Positions 20,043-43,223 of a stretch of 64,000 bases of DNA are shown here, piece by piece. Under the pieces are notes generated by a model. That model had not been told where the DNA came from. It did not search any database and saw only the letters and a list, made by a program, of their open reading frames with translations. Positions within the stretch are counted from its first letter, which is position 1. Every line of letters begins with the position of its first letter. Both the position numbers and the translations under genes were made by a program. This stretch comes from Erpobdella octoculata (Eukaryota > Annelida > Clitellata > Hirudinida > Erpobdellidae): positions 22,377,169 to 22,441,168 of the forward strand of contig OZ022238.1 in the NCBI GenBank assembly GCA_963978895.1, given 5' to 3'.

Positions 20043-20518
20043 GTGATTTACCATAGTGAAGAGATTTTTGCGGTAGAAAACGGCTCATTGCTCTGTGATG
20101 TTAAACCAGTTTTGCCGGAAGTATTCGCCAGGTCTGTCCGTTTCTGTAAAAAAGGCAATAAGAGTACAAATAGTAAAACTCCTATTACAATTTTTTTTAG
20201 AAACATAGAACTGAAACGGGCACCCACAGGCATATACATTCTTGATGACTCTTTTTCCTGTATACCGGTCTCTATGCTCTCTATGGTGCGAGCAGGCAAT
20301 TAGAGCAGAGTGAACTTTCCACTTCGTTGGGCCAATCTTGAAACTACTTTTTTTTTATTGTGGCTTTCCACAGTCTTTTTGTCCTTAAAAATAAAGTGAT
20401 AAAAAAGCTTCTCTGACAATTGTTTCATCAAAGACTCAATCTCTTCAAAGCTGTCAAACAATCGCCCAAGATAAATGCTGGAAAGTAGGGAATCCTTAAC
20501 TTGGTTTTGATCAGCCAT
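20043..20518 (-). pseudogene. Mutator-like transposase N-terminal region (ZSWIM3-like)
   Basis: From the ATG at 20518 the frame reads MADQNQVKDSLLSSIYLGRL, then FDSFEEIESLMKQLSEKL and KDKKTVESHNKKKV. After one frame change it continues DRYTGKRVIKNVYACGCPFQ and FYVSKKN. The sequence FxSFEE, a (T/V)E-containing basic stretch and an (A/G)CPF-type zinc-binding stretch fit the N-terminal DNA-binding region of ZSWIM3-like Mutator relatives. It is broken by a stop/frameshift, and the rest is separated by a Helitron. Confidence 0.5.
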
Positions 20519-20623
20519 GGTCTGAATAAAAAGTTAGAGAACATAAAAAAACTGACAACACTTAGCTGGTAAAAATATCCGATACTTTGTGATCGGTACA
20601 GACACAAATAGGGAATAGTGGCA

Positions 20624-21632
20624 ATGCAAGAGCGAGCGGGAAAGCAGAGGTGGACATGTGTCCCCGGGCGCCATTTTTAATTAGCGCCAAAAAATTAAGC
20701 AAGCAGGGACCGGAAGTGGGAAAGCGACTGGAAGTGGGAAAGCGACCGGAAGCGGGAAAGCGACCGGGACTGGTATAGCAAGCAGGAACAAGAAAACAAC
20801 CAGAAGCGGGAAATTTACCGGACGCGGGAGAGCAATCAGGAACGAGAAAGCAACCGGAAGCGGGAAATCAATTTTTAAGGGGCGCCAAAAATTAAGCAGG
20901 CATTTTAAAAATTTGTAAGCAGGAACGAGAAAGCGACCGGAAGCGGGAAATCTACCGGAAGCGGGAGAGCAATCAGGAATGAGAAAGCAACCGGAAGCGG
21001 GAAATCAGTTTTTAAGGGGCGCCAAAAAATTAAGCAGGCATTTTAAAAATGTGTAAGCAGGAACGAGAGAGCGACCGGAAGCGGGAAATCTACCGGAAGC
21101 GGGAGAGCAATCAGGAATGAGAAAGCAACCGGAAGCGGGAAATCAATATTTAAGGGGCGCCAAAAAATTAAGCAGGCATTTTAAAAATTTGTAAGCAGGA
21201 ACGAGAAAGCGACCGGAAGCGGGAAATCTACCGGAAGCGGGAGAGCAATCAGGAATGAGAAAGCAACCGGAGGCGGGAAATCAATTTTTAAGGGGCGCCA
21301 AAAAATTAAGCAGGCATTTTAAAAATTTGCAAGCAGGAACGAGAAAATGACAGGAAGCGGGAAATCGACCAGGAAAGCAGGGGTGGAGATGTGTCCCCGG
21401 GTGATTTTTGTAATGGCCAATGGGCGCCAAAAAATTAAGGCATTTTAAAAATTTGCAAGCGGGGAAGCGACCGGGAGAGGGAGAGCAAGCAGGAACGAGA
21501 AAGCAACCGGAAGCAGGAAAGCGACCGGGGGCGGGAAATCGACCGGGCGCGGGAGAGCAAGCGAGGAAGGAAACGGGAGCGAGAAAAACGATAGGAAAAC
21601 CTTTAAAACACCGGGTACCCCACTGGTAATAA
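20624..21632 (+). repeat. Helitron-type minisatellite organised as a 138-bp tandem array
   Basis: The block AAGGGGCGCCAAAA recurs at 20877, 21014, 21152 and 21290, giving a 137-138 bp period. Each unit mixes a GCGACCGGAAGCGGGAAATC minisatellite with an AAAATTAAGCAGGCATTTTA spacer. The 3' border AAACACCGGGTACCCCACTG is a decayed version of the Helitron 3' hairpin and CTAG end. Frames in it are artefacts. Confidence 0.75.
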
Positions 21633-22565
21633 ACTTAACTGAACTACACTTTCTTCAGCTGCAATACACAACAGACAATCAAAATTTATCACAAATGTTG
21701 AACACGCCTGGCGCTGAATGCAAGAAAGGAGTGGAATTTCTGCCAATTAGAAACCGGTAGCAGATCATTAACAATATGCACTGATGTTGATCTTGGACCT
21801 ATTCTTACAGCCGTACACTGCACGCGACTTACAGTTTATATAAACAATTTTAATTTGCGTAATATGAATACTATTCTACTGCTAGAAAATATTTTAAATC
21901 AACAAATGCAATTGCACTTTAAAATTAATCGTAACAACGGCGGGATTACTATACTATTATCTATGCTAGAAAATATTTTAATTATTTATTTATTTAAACT
22001 TAGAAATAGAAAATGTAAAAAAAACAGATTTTGATACAATTATTGATAAGTTCGCGGCGTAAAATCAAGCGAGGAAGGAGACGGGAGCGAGAGAAATAAA
22101 GAAAAACCACGGTAGTAATAGATAATAATTTAATTTTAATAAATCAATTCTCCTTGTTTTCTTGCATGAAAGAAATCACTGATTACAGAAAGCGAGAACA
22201 CAAGAAAGAAAAGCACAAAAAGAGACGAGAGAGTTATGGTGGTTTTTCTTAGCTCGCTGATTTTATATACGGTGCCTCACAGGCTGCAACCTTCCCGCCA
22301 TTCTCCGGAGGCCTAAGCCCCCGAAATTATGAAATCGAGAACCCTAAGATAAAAATAAACTATGCATGCAGTCTGCCTGAAGACGACACATTATTTTGTT
22401 AATTATATATATTTGATTAAATATAGATTATTTTATTAATTATTTAATTATTTATTTGCTGCTATTGCACCGGCGGTGACTGATTATTTTCCCGACAGTA
22501 CTGCCGGTGAAATAATCGGTAAAATTGCTACTGCGCCGGCATTGCCGTGGTAATAGTTAGTTATA
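21633..22565. other. AT-rich sequence upstream of the candidate gene
   Basis: No gene seen. A GC-richer patch with CACCGGCGGTGA and CTGCGCCGGCATTGCC at 22460-22545 lies just before the ATG of the candidate gene and might be a promoter region. Confidence 0.3.
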
Positions 22566-32642
<10,077 letters not shown>

Positions 32643-33239
32643 AAAGAATTTAGAATATCCAGATTTTTTGCAGATAATTTTGTGAGTGATTGTGTTGCTT
32701 GAAAAAAGTTAATAATTTTAAGCTGGTAGTTTATGACTATTATATGATGATCTTTATTTTTTTGTATGAAGTACTATTCATGAAGGTTGGTTGTTTGTGA
32801 TTGCATGTGCATTTTTTGTAATGGTTCATCGTCATAGTAACTATAAACATGTTTTGTTTACTCTTCACCCATTGATATATATTTCTATGAGAGTAGAATA
32901 TCGTGCTGGAAAACTCCAGGGAATAACTGCAGATCAGATGGTGTCATTGCCAGCAGGAGGTGTTAACGAGCAGCCACTTTGCATAATAGCCGCAAGGAGC
33001 CAGACCCGTTTGTCAAACCGTGTGCTCTCCTCCGTGTTTGTTTACGTTTTTTTTAGCTGGGAAAATTTGATATATGGTCCAACGTTTTATTTGTTAGTTT
33101 TTTTATTTATTAAGTTATTGAAGCAATAGTTACATTGTTGGATTTGTAAAAGTAAGCGTCTCAGAAATTACGGATGCAGCTGTTTGAAAAAAGAAATAAT
33201 TTTTCAAAGAAGAGCTAACGTTTATTTCATGCAATTTTT
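32643..33239. other. Region after the candidate gene
   Basis: AT-rich. The frame at 32791-33129 has no recognisable domain and is not called. Confidence 0.35.
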
Positions 33240-33405
33240 ACCGGAGATTGGTCGTTTTTGTTTTTGGCTTTTAACTTTTTATTTGTTGAACCGAAGAAAA
33301 ACCAAATATATCATTAGATTCCATTTTAAACCCCCATCCAACGATGTATAGCACAGCCGAGGTGCACACAATTTTTTAGCCCCAATAGTAATTAATTTAT
33401 ATCAT
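33240..33405 (-). repeat. Dispersed repeat R3, copy 2
   Basis: Reverse complement of the block at 22755-22915, including the TTCTTCGGTTCAACAAAT core. Confidence 0.6.
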
Positions 33406-34328
33406 TTGCCAGTCAGTTTTCAGGTCGAATGAATGAAGGAAATAAAGTTGATGAACGACGGTTGTGTTAGGGATGAAATTGCTTTGTACTAAAATATTAG
33501 ATATATTCAGTAGTGCTTTCCTGGGGGTTCGAACGCTATGGTTCGTGTGAACCCCCTGTTAATCAGAAAAAAATTATTTTCAATAAATTTTCCTGTTGGT
33601 TATGTGGGCTAGTCACTATTACCAAAACTTTGCTTTTGTATTTATCTCATACCCCTGATTGCCCGAAAATTATGGACGCCCGAAAGTTGGGAGGCATTTG
33701 CTTCCTGCCTCCTCTGCCTATGCTTCTGGAAATATTTTCAATGATTTAATTATTTTATAATAATATGTATGAATATATGAAATGTCAGAACTCTAGTTTA
33801 ATTAAATAATTTAGTGTCTTTTCCAAAATAAAAGTGAATATGAACGATGAATTGTTTTTTTTCTTGATAGTTTAATATTCATCAGCAAGTGTGCTACTCT
33901 GTACTCTGCCAAATAATATTTCAATGGGAATATTAATATTAAAATTTTTTTTTATAAAATATTTACTACGTATGTGAACCCCCTGGTAAAATTTTGGGAA
34001 AGCATCTCTGGATATGTTACGATTAAAATAATGGTGGGGGTGTTTTTTCAGACAAAATAAGGGCAGGGTCCCCAAATCATAGTAATATCTTATCTTGCAT
34101 TTTGGTGTCACCCGGTGCGAACCGCACCTTCTGCCCCCTAGTGACGCCACTCTTGCGATCTTATATTTTATCTTCAATTTTTGTTCAAAATTAAAGATGC
34201 ATAAAAAAATTCTGAAAAACATTTTATGGATGCTATTGAACCTATTCTCAAAAGGATATGGAATTTATTTTTTTTAAAACAACGCTCGTGTGATAATGTA
34301 CTAAAAGGGTAAAAATAATATTAAAGTG
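33406..34328. other. Non-coding; hAT-like fragment near 34085-34157
   Basis: The reverse complement of 34105-34155 reads GAGTGGCGTCACTAGGGGGC and on to GGTGCGGTTCGCACCGG, a form common at hAT termini. GAACCCCCT words at 33548 and 33977 may belong to the same element. No target duplication was found. Confidence 0.35.
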
Positions 34329-35207
34329 TAGGGGAGAGTAGTACTGAATGGCGACACAATTTTACACTTTTATTCAAATCAATCATACAAAAAAACTATT
34401 AGTGATAGAATTACAATTTCACATAATGAAAGCAAAAACATTCCACTACAGAAAATCGCTCATTAAAACTTTTCCAATTATAACAATTTTATATAAAACG
34501 ATAAATATCGCAACCTCTCCTAAAATTTCTGGGTGGCCATTCAGTATTACCTGGTAGTACTGAATGGCCACTCCCTAGTAATGAATGTCCACTCATGCAA
34601 TTTTTATTATGGAAGACACAATTCTCACCAAATGGTAAGCCAAAATGTTTTATTTCACAGAAAAGTCTTTATTAATGGTAATTAAATAAAATCATAAAAG
34701 CATTTTGTCATTTTATTAAAAAGTTGTAGCCTACAAACCAAGACTATATAATGAAAAGTCAAAAGAAAATTTGATATGCCCATTTCTTCTCTTAGATTTT
34801 CGAAAGATTGGATCTCCTAGTCTCACAACAATTTGATCTAAATCTGCCTCACGAATATCTTTATCTTTAGAAAAAAATTTTGTCTCTTGAGTCTTTATCC
34901 TTGTACAAAAACTTCAAAAAATCACCAGAAACTTTTTCGCCTTTGACTTCCATGATTTTGCCTACATAATAGGTTTTCGAGTCAAAAACATATTCAAAAA
35001 TACACCCTTTTTACCAATGCTTTTATTAACTCGTCGGCTCTGTTTCTCTGTCTGTTTCTCTGTTTCAAATCTTGCAATCAATTTTTGAGTCACTTCCTGA
35101 TGATAGATTTTTTTCAAATTTTGCATACATGCTCAAGATAGAAGACAATGCAATATTCAATTATTAGTTTTACAATAAGTCAATTAATTTAGTTAATTTT
35201 CTTGAGG

Positions 35208-35249
<42 letters not shown>

Positions 35250-35421
35250 TATTATATTTTTTATTTAGGAATTTAATATAAAATAAAAGAGTAATATAAG
35301 AAAAAATTGATTGCAAAATTTGTGTCTTAATTACATATAAGAGCATTGGTTTTAAAAATTCGTTTTTAATTTACTTGTTTTATCTTAGTGTTGTCAAGGG
35401 CAAAATGAGCATCTTTACTGG

Positions 35422-35755
35422 TGACCATATATGTAGGTGATGATTCCTCGTCAGGTTCAATGTCTTCAAAGCTGTAGATACTTGGTTTCTCATTCTGAAA
35501 CATAACCATAAAACATTATTAAGTAGTGATTAATATGTATTTGTTTTGAATATATTAAACAATTTCATTCTATTACGTTAAAATGTTGGCCATATATGTA
35601 GATGATGATTCCATGTCAGGCTCGATGTCTTCAAAGCTGTAGATACTTGGTTTCTCATTCTGAAACATAACCATAAAACATTATTAAGTAGTGATTAATA
35701 TGTATATGTCTTGAATATATCAAACAATTTCATTCTATTGCATTAAAATGTTGAT
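35422..35755 (-). repeat. Tandem 167-bp duplication containing a duplicated exon
   Basis: Two copies, starting near 35422 and 35589, share AGCTGTAGATACTTGGTTTC and CATAAAACATTATTAAGTAG. On the minus strand each has an acceptor ATGTTTCAG then a frame NEKPSIYSFEDI followed by an acidic stretch and TYM. Confidence 0.75.
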
Positions 35756-35831
35756 CAATAATAAATCTCAACACATTTATGAAAATTTGAACATTCAGCA
35801 ATACTGAATGACTATGGCCATTCAATACGAC

Positions 35832-36695
<864 letters not shown>

Positions 36696-36839
36696 ACGAC
36701 CTTACAGTGGCCATTCAGTAGGAACTGAGTTGTATGAGCATTTTAGTTTGCTACAAGCAAAATAATTTTAGACATCCAAAATTTAGATTAAAATATTATT
36801 CATACATCTCTTTATTTACAAAAAAATATAACCTTAAAT

Positions 36840-37100
36840 TTTATATATAAAAGGCAATGCTTGTATGTATGTATGTATGTATGTATGTATGTATGTATGT
36901 ATGTATGTATGTTTGTTTGTTTGTTTGTATATTCAAGCATCAAATGAAAACCGCTGAACAGATTTTATTGAAATTTAGCACACTTAAGGATGATAATCAG
37001 CCGGTGGTTTGTGTCAAATTTGGAAAAAATTCGTTAATCCGTTGATGTTTTATGAACAAAAAACATTTTGGTCATCGGTTGTAAGTTGTGTATATATATA
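36840..37100 (+). repeat. Helitron-like 5' segment with (TATG)n
   Basis: TATATAAAAGGCAATGCTTG, a (TATG)n tract, then GAAAACCGCTGAACAGATTT, the general Helitron 5' subterminal form also seen at 38920 and 39130. The 3' end is missing. Confidence 0.45.
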
Positions 37101-37102
37101 TA

Positions 37103-37984
37103 GGGTAAACTGACTAAATGCTGGCTACTGACCAATTACTGGCCAGTTTTCAGGTGCATTTAAAAAAAATCACCATGACCTAGAATTTTTTTTAAAGTTT
37201 TAAGCTCTTTGGTTAAATGTAATTTTGAAGTCTAGTGTTACGTATACAGGCTCCCGGCTTAATTTATCGCTAAAGAGAAGCTCAAAAATTGCAACTTTTC
37301 GCTCTTAAAAGTTCGAAAACTTTAGTTGAAATTCTTTTTTCAACTGAACCAGTGAATTATCAGGACGTTTTACAAAGTAAATTCAAATGAAAGGTAACAC
37401 TATAACTTATTCTCATTTACTTTTTTCAGTTCTTTTATCTAAATTTCTACTAAAAATAACTTAGAAATGAGAAATAGTAGACCATACAAAAAGACCAATT
37501 AATGGCCACCCATTTGACCATATACAGGCCAAATTTTGGAAAAATTTGGAAAACAAAATTTGGAAATGACTGCGCTGTCCGGAAGAAGCAGCTGCTGTAC
37601 GTCATATGTGCATGGACAAGCAGAAGGTTCAAAAGTATTTTCAAGCTTTAGGAGAGCTGATGACTTCGGAACATCTACAAACAAAACCAGAACAAAACTG
37701 GAATATGGATGAAACTGGTTCTGATATTTTGTCTTATCCTGCTCTTCAAATTCCGGGTGGCCAGTAAATGGTACTCCATGGCCATTAATTGGTACAAATT
37801 GAGCTTTCTCAAAAAATGGCTCCAAAAATTTATTTTAAATTTTTGCAGGAAAAAACCATAATCTGTATTTGATAGAGATTTTGAAACTGCACAATGTTCA
37901 TGTAAATAAACGTAAGTGGTCCTATGGACTGAAAACCTACGTGACTTGCAAAAAACTTGTAGCCAGTAATTGGTCAGTTTACCC
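37103..37984 (+). mobile_element. Pogo-like DNA transposon (882 bp) with TA target duplication
   Basis: Left end GGGTAAACTGACTAAATGCT and right end (reverse complement) GGGTAAACTGACCAATTACT are inverted repeats flanked by TA (37101-37102 and 37985-37986), as for Tc1/mariner/pogo. The plus-strand frame near 37595-37715 reads MCMDKQKVQKYFQALGEL, then NWNMDETG, the pogo-type DDE entry motif. Most of the transposase is missing. Confidence 0.75.
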
Positions 37985-37992
37985 TATGCCGA

Positions 37993-38430
37993 GTTTCTAC
38001 TCTAAAAATAATGATATACGTGTTTCACCATTTTTTACAAAATTGGTTTCCAGGACCTTAAATGTGGGGTGGACAATAGGATTACTTGGTTTTTAAAGTA
38101 GCTGCTACTCAAAAACTGTGAATGCTACAAAAGTAAAAATTAGTATTTAGTTTCTACTCTAAAAATAATGATATACGTGTTTCACCATTTTTTGAAAATT
38201 TGGAAAATAGGGTTATTTGGTTTCTAAAGTAACTGCTACTCAACAACTGTAATTGCTGCAGATGTAAAAATTAATACTTAGTATCTACTCAACAAAAAAA
38301 AGATATACGTGTTTCACCATTTTTTAAAACTTTGGTTTCCATGACTTCAAATGTGGGGTCAAAATAAGAGATATTTGATTTTACAATAACTGCTACTCAA
38401 CAACTGCAAGCATTACAGATGTAAAACTTA
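37993..38430 (+). repeat. Tandem triplication (units about 131-158 bp)
   Basis: Three units each begin with a TCTACTC block and GATATACGTGTTTCACCATT, pass CTGCTACTCAA and end with TTAG, at about 37993, 38151 and 38282. Homology is clear but decayed. Confidence 0.75.
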
Positions 38431-38454
38431 GTTTTTTGAGGTTTTATCACCGGT

Positions 38455-38760
38455 CGGGCCAAGCCGTTATTTTAGGGTCTTTTTACGGGCCAGGCTTAAC
38501 CTTAAATCAAAGTGGTACGGGCCGAGGTTTTTCACTAAGCATATAGACATTTTAGTGATTTTAGGGTCTTGAGACGGGCCGGGCCAAACCTGAAGTCAAG
38601 GTGGGATGGGCCGAAGTTTTTCATCAAGTATATAGAATTTCTAGGCCTGTAAAAACGGGCCGGGCCCAAATTAGACGGGCCGTGCCGGGCCAGGAATTTT
38701 GGTTTTGAAACGGGCTGGGCCAAGTTGTCGACGGGCCGAGCCGACACCTATTGATGCACG
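38455..38760. repeat. GGGCCGGGC-rich repeat
   Basis: Multiple ACGGGCCGGGCC-like words and a right edge whose reverse complement starts TAGGTGTCGGCTCGGCCCG. Related to 15400-15530. Probably a non-autonomous DNA element. Confidence 0.45.
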
Positions 38761-38784
38761 GTTCAAATTCTCTAATTTCATGCG

Positions 38785-38809
38785 AGCGAAGCCGCTACGG
38801 GCACTGCTA

Positions 38810-38810
<1 letters not shown>
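38785..38810 (+). mobile_element. Helitron 3' terminus
   Basis: GCGAGCGAAGCCGCTACGGG followed by CACTG and CTAG at 38807-38810, then T. This matches a common Helitron 3' form. The body is not recognisable to the left. Confidence 0.5.
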
Positions 38811-38898
<88 letters not shown>

Positions 38899-39075
38899 TG
38901 TTTGTGAGTCTGTGAATCTGAAACCGCTGGAGCGATCTTGATGAAATTTGGCAATGAGGTAGTTCTCATACAGGGGAAGAAAGTTAAGAAGGTATGGACT
39001 CCCTACTCCGATCATCCGGCTCAGGGGGCCAAAAACCTTTCCAGACCAAGAGTGTCTATGTACGACCATCAAAGG
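38811..39075 (+). mobile_element. (TA)n plus Helitron 5' region
   Basis: An 85-bp (TA)n at 38811-38895 leads into ATGAATGTTTGTGAGTCTGT and AACCGCTGGAGCGATCTTGA, Helitron 5' subterminal sequence. The (TA)n thus lies between a 3' end on its left and a 5' end on its right. Confidence 0.55.
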
Positions 39076-39097
39076 TAATCTATATCTCTATCTATAT

Positions 39098-39370
39098 AAA
39101 AATCTCGTGTCATAGTGTTTGACTTCAAACTCCTCCAAAACGGCTGAACCGATTTTTATGAATTTTTTGTGTACATTTGGTAGGTTATTTATGGAACTGG
39201 GAAAACATTTCTCTAATTTTCGCTGAAATACCATAAAATAATGGCATAGCTTTGGCCGTTGCATCGTCTGGCAATGCAGCAACTTTATTGGAAGGAGGCA
39301 GAATAGCTCATTGAGCACTTAAGCTGCCACTGAATATTAAAAATAACCCAAATGCAATGTGCAACATAAA
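39098..39370 (+). mobile_element. Another Helitron 5' end
   Basis: TCTATCTATATAAAAATCTC then CCAAAACGGCTGAACCGATT, the canonical TC start and subterminal form. No 3' end was found before the LINE that follows. Confidence 0.5.
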
Positions 39371-39625
39371 CAAGTAAATATAAAAAATAAATTAAAAAAA
39401 TGTTTTTATTTGCCTCTAAGCAAATTAAATTTTTAGATTAGTAAACGCTATTGCAAACTAGGACTTAGATGCAAAATATCGATTGCCAGAGCTTCGTGGC
39501 CAGTTGTCAAACGATTTTATTAGTCGCTAGATGGAATTAATTTGATTTGATTTAAAGCCTAATTCATGTCGGAAACACTTAATTCATGTAATGCCATCCA
39601 GAATATAGCTTTCCTGAAAGTTTAT

Positions 39626-41105
39626 TTTTATTTATTACAACGTCGTCAAATAGCAGGGCCAACGGCCACTTACACCATTTGGATAGCAATATAAACAAAA
39701 TAAAAATCGGAAAAGCTCTTGTGAAATATCAACTCCGCCTCGCTAATTGCGAGCCAGTCCCAAGCCTGGATAAAGGAGGAGGGACAGTTAAAAGGATCAA
39801 ACTTTGATCCACGACGGGAAGTACTTATGTGCTTCCTACATACAGCCAATTCAGTCTTAAAACACTTGGTGTAAAAGACTATAAACTATAATAAAAAAAA
39901 ATAAAAAAAAATTGTGAAATATCTTTGTGTGCGTTCGATCTTGTTTATATCTTGTTTATAATGAGGGTTCCAGATGGGGGAGCAATACTCTAAGATGGGA
40001 CGAGCATAGAAGGTATATGCTCTTGTGAGAAGATTGTGTTCTCTTGAACGAAAGCATTTGAGGATAAGACGTATCCTGGTGAGAGCTCTATAGACAATAT
40101 AGTCGATATGTGACCTAGATGTTTGTTTGTTGCTAATGAATACTCCAAGGTCGCGGATGGTATCAATAAGTGATATCTTTTGCAAGCCGATTGAGTATGT
40201 AGAAACTGGAGCGTTACAATGAGATCCTCTGATGGGGCAGTGGAAACATTTTTCGGGGGCTAGTTGAAGTTGCCACGTTTCACTCCACAGCACTAATTTG
40301 TTAATGGCTAACTGTAATGATACATTGTCAGGAGGTAATGATGAGTACAATTCGATATCATCCGCAAATAACGTAATCTTCACGGAGGTATCTCGAAATA
40401 GATCCGCCACGTCATTAATGTATAAGAGGAATAGGGTTGGACCCAGTACGCTGCCCTGGGGGACACCGCTAATCACGTCAGTCGAGGCAGAAAGGCGACC
40501 ATTCACTTTCACAGTTTGAGATCGATTTGATAGAAATGCCTTTAACCATAACAGTAAATCGCCAGAGATTCCATAAGCTTGGAGTTTGACTATAAGTTTA
40601 TGGTGCGAAACCGAATCAAAAGCTTCTTTGAAATCGAAATAGATAACATCGACATGCTGGTTTGATTGAATTGCTTGTGTCCAGTCGTTAACACACTCGA
40701 TAAGGTTTGTACATGTAGACTTCATCTTCAGGAAACCATGTTGTTCTGGGGTAATAAGATTGTTTTGATGAAGATATGCGAGGATGTCTTTGTTGATTAA
40801 CTTTTCCATGGCACGGCAAGACGAGGAAGTGAGAGATATGGGCCCGTAGTTAGCCACTTCTGATGTTGCTCCTTTTTTGTGGATCGGTGTGACATGCGCG
40901 GAGCTCCAATCGTTAGGCAACATATGTGCATTGAAAAAAATTGTAGATGTGGCAAAGTGGTATGGCCAGACCAGTTGCACACTCTTTAAGTAACTTGTTT
41001 GGGATACCATCTGGACCCGACGGATTTGAGACTACGAAGGATCTGGATGATGCGATTTAGAGTTTTAGAGCTCTAGGTGGTCGAAAAGTGGGTGAATTTT
41101 GTTTT
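39626..41105 (-). pseudogene. CR1/Jockey-type LINE, 5'-truncated reverse transcriptase
   Basis: The main frame (about 41010-39913) carries the RT motifs in order: VTPIHKKG, the YFDFKEAFDSVSH segment, SGVPQGSVLGP and FADDIELY (an FADD variant of YADD), then DLGVFISN and the downstream RIRLILKCF region. Just upstream in another frame is NPSGPDGIPNKLLKECATG, so one frameshift lies near 41000. The 5' part, including the endonuclease, is missing. The 3' end at 39626-39670 has a GGCCGTTGGCC hairpin and an AATAAATAAA tail. An A-tailed element in the opposite orientation (39733-39912) replaces the ORF C-terminus. Confidence 0.8.
39733..39912 (+). mobile_element. A-tailed retroelement (family T) copy
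   Basis: AACTCCGCCTCGCTAATTGC with the hairpin CTCGC-AATTA-GCGAG, then CCAGTCCCAAGCCTGGATAA, CACTTGGTGTAAA and an A-rich tail. Likely the 3' end of a non-LTR element or a SINE using its machinery. Confidence 0.6.
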
Positions 41106-41106
41106 T

Positions 41107-41288
41107 AAGATTTGATCACCACAGACAAATAGAGAGATAGTGAAGTTTAATAAAAGCATTTAAAAACATTGTACGCTCGATTGCTCTTCGAGATTGATTT
41201 TTTTTAATTGACAATTTGTACATCAAACTTTTAATAAAAAAAACCAAAATAATTTATAAAGCAAAACAACGTTTGCTGGGTTAGCTAG
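41107..41288 (+). mobile_element. Helitron family B 3' segment
   Basis: GATTTGATCACCACAGACAA, AATAAAAGCATTTAAAAA, CATTGTACGCTCGATTGC and the 3' end ACGTTTGCTGGGTTAGCTAG at 41288 followed by T. It abuts the truncated end of the LINE. Confidence 0.65.
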
Positions 41289-41311
41289 TATTTATATTAT
41301 AGTAGCCCACG

Positions 41312-41428
41312 TCACTCACTCACTCACTCACTCACTCACTCACTCACTCACTCACTCACTCACTCACTCACTCACTCACTCACTCACTCACTCACTCACT
41401 CACTCACTCACTCACTCACTCACTCACT
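41312..41428. repeat. (CACT)n tetranucleotide microsatellite, 117 bp
   Basis: Uninterrupted CACT repeats, about 29 units. Confidence 0.97.
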
Positions 41429-42084
41429 GATTCTATCACGCTTACGTAATTAGTCGTATAAATGATATCAATGTGCACGTAAGAATTTATGGCGCGCAGG
41501 CGTGTAATAAAAATTATTATGCAATTGTACCTACTCAGTCTCAGTCCTAGAGATCAAAAGAAGTGGCGCTGCAATCGAAAAATATTATATAATAGATTTT
41601 AAAAAATCTTAGAACCAAGGACCACTTCTCGATGGCCGTCAATTCACAAAAAATGTCGTGTATACTGAAATTCTTTAATAACCAATTATTGCACTTTTTA
41701 ATTTTCACATCCTTTGATTTATATGATATAGTTTAGTAAATTGAAAATTTTAACACAATAAAAATTTCATTAAATTTGCTGATATATAAAAAATTTTTTT
41801 ATGGTTATCAAATGTCATTTTGTTTTTGTTGACTATTTTTTATAAAATGTATCCAAAGTACATCGTAATTTTAAAACATGCGTCCTTGAGGCGGGCAAAA
41901 CCACTATGTATGTATGTTAGCAATTACACATAACTCGGCGGTAGCAGGGGTCAGTTGATGAAAGTTAGTGAGCGCAGGCGTGTAATAAAAGTTATTACTC
42001 AATTGTACAATGACAGTCTCAAAGATAAAAAAAAGTGATACTGCAATCAGAAATGAACATATAATAAAATTTTAAAACCATTAT
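41429..42084. other. Non-coding; direct repeat of a GTGTAATAAAAATTATT block
   Basis: GCGCAGGCGTGTAATAAAAA at 41493 recurs in similar form at 41971, with CTCAATTGTAC- and CAGTCTCA-like continuations, a 478-bp spaced duplication. No gene seen. Confidence 0.4.
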
Positions 42085-42125
42085 AGTGAAAAAATTGAAT
42101 TCGGTTACAAAATGAGCGGAGCGGG

Positions 42126-42951
<826 letters not shown>

Positions 42952-43180
42952 TTGTACGCAAACTCATTTGAATATAATTGCCCATTTTGTATTTGTTAAT
43001 TTTTTCGCCAAAGACTCAAAACGTCGAAGGGAAGCTCGTTGTTGGGAAGATAGACTATTAACGAATTCCTTGTTTGTAGCCGTATTTACGTTTATTTGTA
43101 AAAAAAATTAAAAAGACAATTATGTTATAAAAAAAATAAAATAAACTAAAATGTAACTTATAAGTTTAAAGTAATAAACA

Positions 43181-43223
43181 GGGCTAACGCGTTTCGACAG
43201 TTAGTTTGTCATCATCAGAGCCC
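43181..43223 (-). ncRNA. Hammerhead-ribozyme-like motif of the Penelope-like element
   Basis: The minus-strand 43-nt segment has, in order: GGGCT, the core CTGATGA, a hairpin TGACA-AACTAAC-TGTC, the core GAAA, a minimal CGCG, TT, and AGCCC. GGGCT pairs with AGCCC (stem I, 5 bp) and GACA with TGTC (stem II); stem III is reduced to about one C-G pair. The cleavage triplet would be GTT. Minimal hammerheads of this kind are reported in the terminal repeats of Penelope-like elements, and this one lies downstream of a Penelope GIY-YIG reading frame on the same strand. Confidence 0.7.

Noticed and set aside
37499..37825. 108-aa minus-strand frame in the pogo element
   Set aside because: The opposite strand carries the DDE-entry motif NWNMDETG in a consistent family context; the minus frame has no match.
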